Shown: piece after piece, positions 1-8,801 of the stretch | Layout of the letters: every line of letters starts with the position of its first letter | Numbering within the stretch: the stretch's first letter is position 1 | Origin: Neobacillus sp. PS3-12 | GTDB taxonomy: Bacteria > Bacillota > Bacilli > Bacillales > Cytobacillaceae | Length of the DNA stretch: 64,000 bases | Direction: 5' to 3' | Assembly: GCF_030915385.1 (NCBI RefSeq) | Contig: NZ_CP133268.1 | Span: 744,001-808,000, forward strand | Notes under the pieces: model-generated | Seen by the model: the letters and a program-made list of their open reading frames with translations, nothing else | Databases searched by the model: none | Told to the model about the DNA's origin: nothing | Position numbers and translations under genes: made by a program

Positions 1-89
1 GGAAGATATTCTACACCTAAAATAGCAGCGGTTTCCGTCGCTTTTTCAATCATATATTCATTTGTTCGACCTGCTGTAGTTACAAACAT
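1..89 (-). CDS. N-terminus of a probable class I SAM-dependent methyltransferase (partial)
   Basis: Only the first ~30 codons are in the window; the gene runs off the left edge. The start begins MFVTTAGRTNEYM and continues with a helix rich in Glu and Ala, then GVEYLP. A start of the form M-[IF]-V-T-T-x-x-R-x is what I recall for a Firmicutes family of small class I methyltransferases, but no SAM-binding motif is visible in this fragment, so the function is a guess. It lies downstream of brxA on the same strand, separated by a terminator. Confidence 0.4.
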   Translation of the reverse strand, partial: MFVTTAGRTNEYMIEKATETAAILGVEYL

Positions 90-122
90 AAACCCAACTC
101 ATTTTTCAGTTTAATATATAAG

Positions 123-147
123 AAAAGGACGTCTATAGACATCCTTT
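123..147 (-). terminator. Rho-independent terminator of brxA
   Basis: On the minus strand AAAGGATGTC and GACGTCCTTT form a stem around a TATA loop, followed by TTCTTAT. It begins one base after the brxA stop codon. Confidence 0.75.
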
Positions 148-148
148 G

Positions 149-583
149 TTAACAATATTTCTCAAATGCAGTCGTTAAATTATTCATGACATCTTCCATT
201 GATGCGCCTTCGATATCATGGCGTGGAATAAAATGCACCACTTTATTACCATTTAATAAAGCAACAGATGGGGAAGATGGTTCGATTCCTCCAAAATACT
301 CACGCATTTTTGTTGTCGCTTCCTTATCTTGGCCCGCAAAAACAGTCACAAGATGGTCCGGTTTTTTATCGCTATTTATTACTGATTGGGTAACTGCCGG
401 GCGAGCAAGACCTGCTGCGCAGCCACAGACAGAGTTAACTACCACAAGCGTGGTTCCAGATGCGCTTTCCATATACTCTTCCACCGCTTCATCAGTAGTA
501 AGCTCTTGAAAACCTGCATTCGTTAGCTCATCACGCATTGGCTTAATCATTTGTCTCATATATTCTTCATATGCATTAGTCAT
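149..583 (-). CDS. brxA: Bacilliredoxin BrxA (YphP family)
   Basis: Thioredoxin-fold protein of 144 aa, the usual length for the YphP/YqiW (BrxA/BrxB) family. It carries the diagnostic CGC active site at residues 53-55 (SVCGCAAG) in place of a CxxC. In Bacillus these proteins remove bacillithiol from S-bacillithiolated proteins after oxidative stress; the nucleophilic Cys would be Cys53. The start is supported by GGAGG 10 nt upstream of the ATG. Presence of bshA in the same window fits a bacillithiol-using cell. Cytosolic, monocistronic between a terminator and ypgR. Confidence 0.93.
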   Translation of the reverse strand: MTNAYEEYMRQMIKPMRDELTNAGFQELTTDEAVEEYMESASGTTLVVVNSVCGCAAGLARPAVTQSVINSDKKPDHLVTVFAGQDKEATTKMREYFGGIEPSSPSVALLNGNKVVHFIPRHDIEGASMEDVMNNLTTAFEKYC

Positions 584-674
584 ATTCTATCAATCCTCCG
601 AATCTTTGTTAGCAATGTTAGCATACTATATTTATTTCTAAGAATGCAATCATCATTAACTCTTCATACTCAGC

Positions 675-1805
675 CTAGCTTTTTCTGGCATCTGTCATTT
701 GTTTCCAAACTGACCCTTTTGCCTCTACACCGCCCTCAATACGCTCAATTGCCATCTTCACTTGCATACTTACCTCAAATTCAGGATCATCTTCAGCATC
801 CTTCAGGGCAGGTAATGCCTTCTTATCACCAACCTCATATAAAAACATCGCTGCCCGCCAACGAACTAGTTTGCTATCATCTTTAAGTGCTTTAATCATT
901 TCTTCAGAAGCTGCCACAAAGCCTAAATCAGAAAGACAGTCCCCCGCTGTTCTGCGGACTGTGACGGATTTATCTTTTAGAGCTTGATAAAGTAAAGGGA
1001 GCACCGCTTGGTCATTTAACATTCCAAGGTAGGCAGTTGCTAATCTGCGGATCGAAACTTTTTCATCCTGCAGTGCTTTTTCAAGGAGTGGGAGATCGGC
1101 GAGTGTTGGATCATCCATTTGCTCCAGGAGCCTGTAACGAATTTGCCAATCTGGCTGATTGAAATCCTCAAGTGTTATCTTTTTATGCCGTCGTGTTTCC
1201 TTTTGAACCATTGAAGACTCATCATTTTGTGCTTTTTTGACCAAATCCTCCAACCGTTCTTGCGGATAGGCCGCAATTAGTTCTTCAACAACTTCTTGGC
1301 CTATTTGCTCAAATTCCCCATAGCGAACACCTTGATCCAGCCATTTACGTAATAAAATATAATTATCCTGAGGAAGCTGTGCTTGCTCCCTTGCTTTCAG
1401 GAAATAATCCGGCATCCCGAACCTTTTTTCGGCTGTTCCATCTGTCAGTTTAACTTGAAGGGGGATGTCTTTAAACATCTGTACCTCAACCCTTACTTCT
1501 CCGAAATGGTCAGTTGCATCGTCATTTGTAGGTTTTGTTTCAACGGGTTTTTCACCAAAAGCCTGCCTTACCTTTGGCAGAAGCATTTTCCAATCATATT
1601 TTGCGTTTCGTTCGATTGCCAAAAAATCAGCAACGTGGTAAACACCTTTAATACCCTCGATTTGTAAAATGGACCTAATAACAGCAGGAGCCCCTTCTGA
1701 TGTTTCTAGTTTATAATTATGACTTGCCCCCATTGGAAGCTCTTCATCTAAATTAATTTTCATTGTATTGGGACTTGGAGTCGGTTCTATTGATTTAATA
1801 TTCAA
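675..1805 (-). CDS. ypgR: YpgR/CvfC-like protein: Nfu N-terminal domain plus HEAT repeats
   Basis: Starts with IEPTPSPNTMKINLDEELP, the signature of the Nfu/NifU N-terminal scaffold domain (residues ~1-90). A middle 'virulence factor' segment follows (~100-200), then HEAT-like helical repeats (~220-350, e.g. DEKVSIRRLATAYLG, DKSVTVRRTAGDCL, DSKLVRWRAAMFL). The family (B. subtilis YpgR; S. aureus CvfC) is conserved but poorly understood; an Fe-S or protein-scaffolding role is inference. TTG at 1805 is preferred because AGGTGA sits 5-6 nt upstream; a GTG at 1814 is in frame. Length ~376 aa, intact. Confidence 0.85.
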   Translation of the reverse strand: MNIKSIEPTPSPNTMKINLDEELPMGASHNYKLETSEGAPAVIRSILQIEGIKGVYHVADFLAIERNAKYDWKMLLPKVRQAFGEKPVETKPTNDDATDHFGEVRVEVQMFKDIPLQVKLTDGTAEKRFGMPDYFLKAREQAQLPQDNYILLRKWLDQGVRYGEFEQIGQEVVEELIAAYPQERLEDLVKKAQNDESSMVQKETRRHKKITLEDFNQPDWQIRYRLLEQMDDPTLADLPLLEKALQDEKVSIRRLATAYLGMLNDQAVLPLLYQALKDKSVTVRRTAGDCLSDLGFVAASEEMIKALKDDSKLVRWRAAMFLYEVGDKKALPALKDAEDDPEFEVSMQVKMAIERIEGGVEAKGSVWKQMTDARKS

Positions 1806-1880
1806 TCCAATCACCTTTTTTCATTTAATCTTTTATAAGTTTATCACATTGTTTATATTCTTACATTTCCTAGCTACAGT

Positions 1881-1911
1881 AAAAAAAGAGTGTATCCAAA
1901 AATACACTCTT
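1881..1911 (-). terminator. Terminator of the ABC-F gene
   Basis: Stem AAGAGTGTAT / ATACACTCTT with a 6-nt loop, followed on the minus strand by seven T residues. It overlaps the stop codon of the ABC-F gene. Confidence 0.8.
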
Positions 1912-3792
1912 AGTCCTCAGCGATATCTGCAAGATATGACCAGCGTTCGATTAGTTCCTCCAGCTTTTCATTCAGTTCTGCTTCTTGTTTCATCAGTTCT
2001 TGACCTTTTGTAAAATCGCTGCCGATATGGGCCATTTCAGCTGTAATCTTTTCAAGCTCTTCCTCTGTCTTGGCAATAACGTCATCGATTGTTTCCCACT
2101 CTTTTTTCTCCATGTAGGTCATTCTTTTCTTTTTATCCTTTTCCCGTGCTTTTTCCTGCCGGGGAGTTTCCATTTTCGATCTTTCTGTTTGTTCTTTTAG
2201 TTCTTTTTCCAAAAAGTCTGAGTAGCCGCCATAAAATGAATCAATCACACCTTCTCCTTTTAAAATTAGGAGCTGTTCGACTGTTTTATCAAGAAAGTAG
2301 CGGTCATGTGAAACCGTAATAACTACCCCAGGAAACTCTTCTAGATAGTCCTCAAGGACTGTGAGAGTTTGCGTATCTAAATCGTTAGTCGGTTCATCAA
2401 GTAAAAGAACGTTTGGAGCTGTCATCAAAATTTTCAGAAGATAAAGACGTCGTTTTTCACCACCGGAAAGCTTGCGTATCGGTGTACCATGAGTATACGG
2501 GGAGAAAAGAAATCGTTCAAGCATTTGCGCAGCAGAAATTGTTTTTCCATCTGATGTTTCCACTATTTGTGCTGTTTCCTTGATATATTCAATCATTCTC
2601 ATATTCTCATCCATATCTTCGCTTTCCTGAGTATAGTAAGCGATTTTCACCGTTTGCCCCATGATCATATCACCATGATCAAGTGGGATCCGCTTTGCAA
2701 GAATATTAAGTAACGTCGATTTACCTGTCCCATTGTTCCCAATGATACCGAATCGATCTCCCGGTTAACGAGCAGGTTAAAGTCGTTAAGAATGACTCTC
2801 TCACCATATCGTTTGGAAGCATTTTTTAATTCAAAAACTTGCTTGCCAAGCCTGCTGCCATTTAAGGAAATATCAACCTTTCCAGTTGTTTTGCCAACAG
2901 CCAACTTATCTTCTAACCGTTCAAAACGTTGAATCCTTGCCTTTTGCTTCGTTGATCTTGCCTGTGCACCTCTTCTAATCCACGCTAACTCGTTTCTGTA
3001 TAGGTTCTTTTGCTTATCCAAGGTTGCTGCTTCATTTTCCTCGCGAATAGCTTTTGCTTCTAAAAAGTCTGCATAATTTCCTTTATAGCTATACAGGTTA
3101 CCACCATCCAATTCAAAAATCCGATTGGTAACCCTATCTAAGAAGTAACGATCGTGGGTAACAAGTAAAAGCGCACCCTTATATTTGCTTAAATAATCTT
3201 CAAGCCATTTTATTGTCTCAAAATCAAGATGGTTAGTTGGCTCATCAAGAATTAATAAATCTGCACTTTCAATTAAAGCTTGTGCTAATGCTACTCGTTT
3301 TTTTTGTCCTCCAGATAACTCCGATACTTTTTTGCTCATATCCTCAATCCCGAGCTTCATCAAAATCGATTTAGCATTTGTACTTGCATCCCAGGCATTT
3401 TGAGCATCCATTTGTTTTTGTAATTGAAATAAAATTTCTTGCAGTTGATTATTACTTGGGGAAAGCTCTAATTTTAAAAGTGTATTTTCATACTCCCGCA
3501 TTAACTTTAAAATTGGCGCTTCACCATTGAAAACTTGATCAAGAACAGTTCGATCAGTTTCAAAGTCCGGCTGCTGGCTGAGAAAGGAAATCGTATAATC
3601 TTTTCCGGTGATAATTTCTCCTTGGTCTGGGATATCAATTCCGGCTACAATTTTTAATAAGGAGGATTTTCCAGTTCCATTCACACCAATCAGGCCAATT
3701 CGCTCTTTTTCACCAACGGTAAAGGATATTTCTTTAAATAATTGCTTCTCTCCGTACGTTTTTGAAACATTTTCAACCGTTAGCATTTTCAT
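1910..3792 (-). pseudogene. yfmR: ABC-F ATPase (YfmR-like), broken by a -1 frameshift
   Basis: Read through, this is a two-domain ABC-F protein of ~627 aa, the usual length. ABC domain 1 has Walker A GVNGTGKSS, signature LSGGQKKR and Walker B LLILDEPTNHLD. A linker follows, then ABC domain 2 with GNNGTGKST, LSGGEKRRLYL, LLLDEPTNDLD and a coiled C-terminal tail. ABC-F proteins act on ribosomes in the cytosol and have no membrane domain. The frame breaks just before the second Walker A: minus-strand GTTAACCGGGAGATCG needs one more G (CGG GGA GAT) to read NRGDRFGIIGNNGTGKST. The first frame ends at 2665 and the second resumes at once. Start ATG 3792 (or 3786) overlaps the end of ypgQ. Everything else is well conserved, so this is either a sequencing indel or a very recent mutation. 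Confidence 0.85.
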
Positions 3793-4438
3793 AAATTTGC
3801 CCATTCCATTCTTTATAAAATTCTTCTAAAAACATCTCCATGAATTGTTGGCGGCTTTTCGCCAATTTTTTAGCTGATTCAGTATTCATTAATCCAGTTA
3901 ATTTTAACAATTTTTCGTAGAAATGATGGATACTGGAAGATTTTCCAGTCCGATATTCTTCGAGGCTCATTTCTTTTCTTACATCCATTTCGGGGTCATA
4001 AATTGGCTGTCCTTTTTTTCCACCATAGGCGAATGCCCTGGCAATACCAATGGCACCTATCGCATCTAATCGATCCGCATCCTGGACAATTTTCGCCTCA
4101 ATCGAAGTCAAAAGTGCCCCATTTCCTCCTTTAAAGGAAATAGTGTTAATAATCTCGGTTATCTGATCTTTTTGCTCAGTTGATAATTGTAGATTTTGTA
4201 AAAACGAAGCTAGTTTTTCCTGGCCTTTTTCAATGGTTTCGTTCAGCTTTTCATCTGGAATATCATGTAATAGGGCTGCCAGTTCAATAATGAATGGATC
4301 CCCGTTTGTTTCTTCCTTATAGATATATAATGCATTTTTACGGACGCGGTCAACATGGAACCAATCATGCCCTGTGGCATCAGCCCCTAATTGCTGTCGG
4401 ACAAATGTCTCTGTTGCTTGTATCAATCTATTTTTCAC
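3773..4438 (-). CDS. ypgQ: HD-domain phosphohydrolase YpgQ
   Basis: 221-aa HD-superfamily metal-dependent phosphohydrolase. Visible motifs are HDWFHVDRVRKNA (first His, residue 24, and His28), the HD pair LLHDIPDE (His58-Asp59) and the distal Asp in VQDADRLDAIGAIGIAR. These are the ligands of a single divalent-metal site in the YpgQ/YedJ group, reported to hydrolyse nucleoside triphosphates. The start is GTG at 4438, with AGGTG 8 nt upstream. Its 3' end overlaps the start of the ABC-F gene, so the two are probably co-transcribed. Confidence 0.88.
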   Translation of the reverse strand: MKNRLIQATETFVRQQLGADATGHDWFHVDRVRKNALYIYKEETNGDPFIIELAALLHDIPDEKLNETIEKGQEKLASFLQNLQLSTEQKDQITEIINTISFKGGNGALLTSIEAKIVQDADRLDAIGAIGIARAFAYGGKKGQPIYDPEMDVRKEMSLEEYRTGKSSSIHHFYEKLLKLTGLMNTESAKKLAKSRQQFMEMFLEEFYKEWNGQIYENANG

Positions 4439-4520
4439 CTGTCAAACACCTGCTTTCATCTAGCTATTTTATCATGAAAAAGGCTTAGGAAGAAAAAATA
4501 TCAGTTTCGAAAAAGGCTTA

Positions 4521-4550
4521 AAAAAATCCGCGGAAGATTATCTCCGCGGA
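4521..4550 (-). terminator. Terminator after fhs and the hypothetical gene
   Basis: Stem TCCGCGGA ... TCCGCGGA (self-complementary arms) followed by TTTTTTT on the minus strand; overlaps the end of the upstream gene. Confidence 0.8.
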
Positions 4551-5065
4551 ATTACAGCTTGTATTTGTTCACAGGTAGTTATCATAATATCAATCATTTC
4601 CGTTAAGTCCGCAATTTGATCTTCGCGAATTAAGCGGCCAAAATCAATTGTAACTTCACTTTTCATTCTCTCTTTTTGTAATGGATAAAAGTAGGCAGTC
4701 TGCTTGATTTTTCGGTCGATTCCCCAGATCTCTGTGACAACTCTTTGGATTTTATCATAATCAACGATATTATCTTGATGCTCAAATGAAAAAAACAAGC
4801 GAATCCAGCAACCTGCTTTTTGTTCTAACCGCGAACCTGGTAAAAGCTCTGCAGCTAAATTTTCAAGCTCTGCTTCTAATACAATACTTGCAGTCACATT
4901 GCTGAAATTTTCGGGCTTAAAACTAAGTTCATATTTTCTTAAAAGCTTTGCAGTATTTATGAAGTCATTTCGATCAATAATGTTGATATCGCCAGTTAAA
5001 TCTAAATCATAAACTGCACCTTCAAGGACAACTTTCATATTTTCAAACGCAGTTGGATCAAACAT
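4538..5065 (-). CDS. Conserved hypothetical protein, translationally coupled to fhs
   Basis: 175-aa soluble protein without signal peptide or membrane segment. I do not recognise a named domain. It is acidic with alternating beta-like stretches (KVVLEGAVYDLDLTG, SEVTIDFGRLI) and no Cys cluster. The start ATG shares a base with the fhs stop codon (TGATG), so it is coupled to fhs; a TTG one codon earlier is possible. A supporting role in one-carbon metabolism is only an inference from this coupling. Confidence 0.7.
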   Translation of the reverse strand: MFDPTAFENMKVVLEGAVYDLDLTGDINIIDRNDFINTAKLLRKYELSFKPENFSNVTASIVLEAELENLAAELLPGSRLEQKAGCWIRLFFSFEHQDNIVDYDKIQRVVTEIWGIDRKIKQTAYFYPLQKERMKSEVTIDFGRLIREDQIADLTEMIDIMITTCEQIQAVIPRR

Positions 5066-6747
5066 CAAAATAGACCCACTGCTTTACCATTTTCATCCAC
5101 ATCCATATTTAGGGCAGCTGGCTTTTTCGGCAGTCCAGGCATTGTCATCACTTCACCCGTTAAAGCAACAATAAACCCCGCACCAATAGATGGCTTAAAT
5201 TCTCTAATCGTAATCGAAAAATCAGCTGGACGTCCTAATTTTGACGGATCATCAGATAAAGAATATTGTGTTTTGGCCATACAAACAGGTAAATTAGACC
5301 AGCCAAATTTTTCGAAATCCATCAGTTGTTTTTTTGCCTTTGGCGAAAATTCGACTGACTTTCCGCCATAAACTTTTTCAACAATGGTTTGGACTTTTTC
5401 TTCAATCGAGGCTGATAGTTCATATAAAGGCGAGAAATGATTTTCCTCTGTTTCAATTACCTTTAAGATTGCTTCAGCAAGTTGGAGGCCGCCTTCTCCA
5501 CCCTTTTCCCAAACTTCTGTCAATGCTGCCGGAACCTTTTCCTGGTTACACCAATCAAGTAATGTTTGAATCTCTTTATCAGTATCAGTGATAAATTTGT
5601 TAACCGCAACAACAATTGGCAGCCCAAAACTCTTAATTGTTTCAATATGTTTTTGTAAGTTATTCATACCCAGAGATAATGCAGAAAGATTCTCAGTTGC
5701 AAGCTCGTCTTTTGCGACACCTCCATGCATTTTTAAAGCGCGGATTGTCGCCACAATCACAACAGTTTCGGGCTTAATAGCAGCACTTCTTGCTTTAATA
5801 TTTAAAAATTTCTCTGCACCAAGGTCTGCTCCAAAACCAGCCTCCGTTATGACATAATCAGCCAACTTTAAAGCAGCCTTTGTCGCTATAACACTGTTGC
5901 ATCCATGGGCAATATTCGCAAAAGGACCGCCATGCACCAATGCTGGAGTATGTTCAATTGTTTGAACAAGATTAGGCTTTACTGCATCCTTTAGCAATAA
6001 AGTTAATGCACCTTCAACTCCTAAATCGCCAACAGTAACAGGCTCTTTTTGGTCATTATAAGCAATAACAATGCGGGATAAGCGTAATTTTAAGTCATTT
6101 AAGTCTGTTGCTAAGCAAAGGACCGCCATAATTTCAGAAGCTACGGTTATATCGAAGCCATCTTCCCGTGGAACACCTTGCAAGGGTCCACCAAGCCCAA
6201 TAACAACCTTTCTTAAAGCACGGTCATTTAGGTCAAGGGCACGTTTCCAAACAATTCTCCGCTGGTCAATACGAAGCTGGTTTCCCTGTTGCAGATGGTT
6301 ATCGATCAATGCAGCAAGAGCGTTATTCGCCGTTGTGATTGCATGAAAATCACCTGTAAAATGCAAATTTATATCTTCCATCGGCAACACTTGAGAATAG
6401 CCGCCCCCCGTTGCACCGCCTTTGATCCCCATTGTCGGGCCTAAGGAAGGCTCACGCATTGCAATCATTACTTTTTTTCCCAATCGGTTAAGAGCATCAC
6501 CTAGTCCTACCGTGACCGTTGATTTTCCTTCTCCCGCTGGAGTAGGGTTAATCGATGTAACCAGAATTACCCTACCATTTTTTTTAGTTCCTAAACTTTT
6601 TAATGCTTCAGTGGATATTTTTGCTTTATATTTTCCAAAAAGTTCAATATCATCTTCTTTTAATCCAAGTTTTTCAGCAATTTCACAAATGGGTTTCATC
6701 GTAGCAGCTTGTGCTATTTCAATGTCTGACTTTACCTTTATCCCCAT
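5065..6747 (-). CDS. fhs: Formate--tetrahydrofolate ligase
   Basis: Cytosolic enzyme making 10-formyl-THF from formate, ATP and THF. 560 aa from [13 protein letters not shown], the normal family length. The P-loop-like ATP site PTPAGEGKS is at ~68-76, and conserved blocks [28 protein letters not shown] and [12 protein letters not shown] follow. The frame stays open ~60 codons further upstream, but that part is hydrophobic and AT-rich and is not FTHFS-like. A GTG at 6753, two codons before the ATG, has better spacing (7 nt) from GAGGG and may be the real start. The gene diverges from metA. B. subtilis 168 has a different gene at this position, so this is lineage-specific content. Confidence 0.95.
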   Translation of the reverse strand: MGIKVKSDIEIAQAATMKPICEIAEKLGLKEDDIELFGKYKAKISTEALKSLGTKKNGRVILVTSINPTPAGEGKSTVTVGLGDALNRLGKKVMIAMREPSLGPTMGIKGGATGGGYSQVLPMEDINLHFTGDFHAITTANNALAALIDNHLQQGNQLRIDQRRIVWKRALDLNDRALRKVVIGLGGPLQGVPREDGFDITVASEIMAVLCLATDLNDLKLRLSRIVIAYNDQKEPVTVGDLGVEGALTLLLKDAVKPNLVQTIEHTPALVHGGPFANIAHGCNSVIATKAALKLADYVITEAGFGADLGAEKFLNIKARSAAIKPETVVIVATIRALKMHGGVAKDELATENLSALSLGMNNLQKHIETIKSFGLPIVVAVNKFITDTDKEIQTLLDWCNQEKVPAALTEVWEKGGEGGLQLAEAILKVIETEENHFSPLYELSASIEEKVQTIVEKVYGGKSVEFSPKAKKQLMDFEKFGWSNLPVCMAKTQYSLSDDPSKLGRPADFSITIREFKPSIGAGFIVALTGEVMTMPGLPKKPAALNMDVDENGKAVGLF

Positions 6748-6873
6748 TACCACACTATATCCCTCGCTTTTGAAAATAGAATTATACCTAATATGTATTG
6801 TATCAAACATATAATAGCATTCAAAAATTACTTTTGAAAAAACTATTTTCTTTTCTGATTCTAAAAATATGAT

Positions 6874-6879
6874 TATAAT
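6874..6879 (+). promoter_or_regulatory. -10-like element upstream of metA
   Basis: TATAAT lies 38 bp before the metA start codon in the short fhs-metA divergent region. The hexamer 17 bp upstream (TTTTCT) is a poor -35. No S-box SAM riboswitch features were recognised in the leader. Confidence 0.4.
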
Positions 6880-6916
6880 GGTAATAATTGATTTTTCTAA
6901 AAAAGGGGATGAGCAC

Positions 6917-7825
6917 TTGCCTATTAACATTCCAAAACTTCTACCTGCGAGAGAAACGCTCGAAAAAGAACATGTCTTTATTATGGACGATGATCGAGCA
7001 ACCAGACAGGATATACGGCCTTTAAATATACTTATTTTAAATTTAATGCCTGAAAAAGAAAAGACTGAAACACAGCTTTTAAGGCTTTTAGGGAATTCAC
7101 CTTTGCAGGTTAATGTAAATTTTTTAAGAACGCAATCCTATGAGTCTACACACACTAGTAAACAGCACTTGGATCAGTTTTATACCGATTTTGAGCACAT
7201 CAAAGCCCAAAAATTTGATGGAATGATTATAACAGGTGCCCCAGTAGAGTTATTAGAATTTGAACAAGTAAAGTATTGGGGCGAATTAATGGAGATCATG
7301 AATTGGGCAAATGAAAATGTGACCTCCACATTGCATATTTGCTGGGGAGCACAAGCGGCATTATATTATCATTATGGAATAAAGAAATTTGAACTTAATA
7401 AAAAATGTTCAGGTATTTATCCTCATAGAATAATAGAACAAAATGATTTTTTGATAAGAGGATTTGATGACGAATTCTTTGCTCCACATTCAAGATATAC
7501 GGATGTTTCAATTGAGGAAATTAAGAAGCATCCAGAGTTGAAGTTATTAGCAGCATCGGATGAAGCCGGTGCGCTGTTAATCGCATCCCGTGACCGCAAG
7601 CATGTAATGATTACCGGTCATCTTGAGTATGAATCAGATTCATTGGCCCAAGAATATGAACGTGATCTTGATAAAGGACTAGAAATTCATACTCCAGAAA
7701 ACTATTTTCCTAATAACGATCCTGTACAGCCTCCCCTTAATCGCTGGCGCTCACACGGATATTTGTTTTTTTCCAATTGGCTAAATTACTATGTTTATCA
7801 AGAAACCCCGTTTGTATGGAGATGA
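6917..7825 (+). CDS. metA: Homoserine O-acetyltransferase (MetA family)
   Basis: 302-aa class-I glutamine-amidotransferase-like acyltransferase, first committed step of methionine synthesis. TTG at 6917, preceded by AGGGGATG, gives the family N-terminus [15 protein letters not shown]. Catalytic Cys142 (HICWGAQ) and the His235/Glu237 pair (GHLEYE) fall at the canonical numbers. Residue 111 is Glu ([10 protein letters not shown]). In characterised MetA enzymes Glu111 goes with acetyl-CoA and Gly111 with succinyl-CoA, so an acetyltransferase is inferred. Followed by a strong terminator. Confidence 0.95.
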   Translation: MPINIPKLLPARETLEKEHVFIMDDDRATRQDIRPLNILILNLMPEKEKTETQLLRLLGNSPLQVNVNFLRTQSYESTHTSKQHLDQFYTDFEHIKAQKFDGMIITGAPVELLEFEQVKYWGELMEIMNWANENVTSTLHICWGAQAALYYHYGIKKFELNKKCSGIYPHRIIEQNDFLIRGFDDEFFAPHSRYTDVSIEEIKKHPELKLLAASDEAGALLIASRDRKHVMITGHLEYESDSLAQEYERDLDKGLEIHTPENYFPNNDPVQPPLNRWRSHGYLFFSNWLNYYVYQETPFVWR

Positions 7826-7870
7826 AAGAATCGTTTCGTTCCAAATTGAAAACAAGCTTAATACAACATT

Positions 7871-7900
7871 AAAAAACATCAACTTTGTTGGTGTTTTTTT
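7871..7900 (+). terminator. Terminator of metA
   Basis: AAAAAACATCAAC / GTTGGTGTTTTTT stem with a TTT loop and a seven-T tail. Confidence 0.85.
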
Positions 7901-8007
7901 ATTGCGTCATTTACAGACTATCCAAGGTTTGTTATTACTTTACATAATTATGGTAGTCATTAAATATAATAGAAGATGGCATCTCTGATTGAAGGAGGGA
8001 AAAAGGT

Positions 8008-8220
8008 TTGGAGAAATTTATTGCAACCCATCGAAATCATAGCGGGGAGATCATTAATTTCGTCACATCTGAAGGGCGAGTGATCTCTTATCGGAAGGCC
8101 TTAATGGATGTAGAAAATGGATTAATCGAAGGAATTCAAAAGGTTGAGGACGGAAATGGGAATATTTATTTGGTACCTGAGAATAATGATTCTTTTGATT
8201 ATTTACCCAATATATTTTAA
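8008..8220 (+). CDS. DUF3892-like small protein
   Basis: 70-aa protein with TTG start, 8 nt after a strong GAAGGAGGG. The layout (IATHRNHSGEIINF, EGRVISYRKALMDVENG, IEGIQKVEDGNGNIYLVP) fits the small DUF3892 family of Bacillaceae, whose function is unknown. No Cys, no signal peptide. Monocistronic; ends at a bidirectional terminator shared with mntR. Confidence 0.75.
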   Translation: MEKFIATHRNHSGEIINFVTSEGRVISYRKALMDVENGLIEGIQKVEDGNGNIYLVPENNDSFDYLPNIF

Positions 8221-8222
8221 AG

Positions 8223-8248
8223 AAACCTCGCCTTTTGGCGAGGTTTTT
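8223..8248. terminator. Bidirectional terminator
   Basis: AAACCTCGCC-TTTT-GGCGAGGTTTTT; A-run on one side and T-run on the other serve both the DUF3892 gene (+) and mntR (-). Confidence 0.85.
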
Positions 8249-8250
8249 AT

Positions 8251-8673
8251 TTAATGTTCTTCATTATTTTTTTGAATTTCTTTTAACGTTTCCACCCTTT
8301 TGATGTCTTCCTCAAAAAACTGAACCAAATCTCCTATTCGGTCAATTGAATCCCAACTTAAATGATGTTCAATCCCTTCAACATCGTGATAAATATTTTC
8401 TTCTTTTACCCCGATAATTTTTAACAATTGTTCAAGCAATTCATGGCGGTAGACAAGGCGCTTACCAATTTTTTGACCTTTTGCTGTTAGAGAAAGACCG
8501 CGATACTTTTCGTATACTAAATATGCATCCTTATCCAGTTTCTGAACCATCTTGGTGACTGAGGAGGGATGTACTGATAATGCCTCGGCAATATCCGACA
8601 CTCTAGCATATCCTTTTTCTTCGATCAAAATATAAATTTGTTCAATATAATCTTCCATGCTTGGCGTTGGCAT
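8251..8673 (-). CDS. mntR: Manganese-responsive repressor MntR
   Basis: 140-aa DtxR-family regulator. ATG at 8673 with GGAGGG 6 nt upstream gives [14 protein letters not shown]; the frame is open further upstream but is not family-like. N-terminal winged helix ([24 protein letters not shown]), then the dimer/metal domain. Asp8 and Glu11 (EDYIEQ), His in RHELLEQ and the EGIEHH block match the MntR binuclear Mn(II) ligands. It represses Mn uptake genes when Mn is high; none of those genes is in this window. Confidence 0.95.
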   Translation of the reverse strand: MPTPSMEDYIEQIYILIEEKGYARVSDIAEALSVHPSSVTKMVQKLDKDAYLVYEKYRGLSLTAKGQKIGKRLVYRHELLEQLLKIIGVKEENIYHDVEGIEHHLSWDSIDRIGDLVQFFEEDIKRVETLKEIQKNNEEH

Positions 8674-8801
8674 TCCGAACCCTCCATTACAAATATCCAC
8701 TAAAAGTTTACTATAGATGAAAAATACAGACAAGATAATATCCCTTTATAAAATAATAATAATTCTTCAAAAAAACAATTTTTCTTGCACGCAAAACTGT
8801 A

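Noticed and set aside
6422..6814. + strand open frame opposite fhs
   Set aside because: Shadow of the conserved FTHFS codons; no family features.
6748..6916. S-box (SAM) riboswitch upstream of metA
   Set aside because: The divergent gap is only ~170 bp, has no terminator hairpin and no recognisable S-box core.
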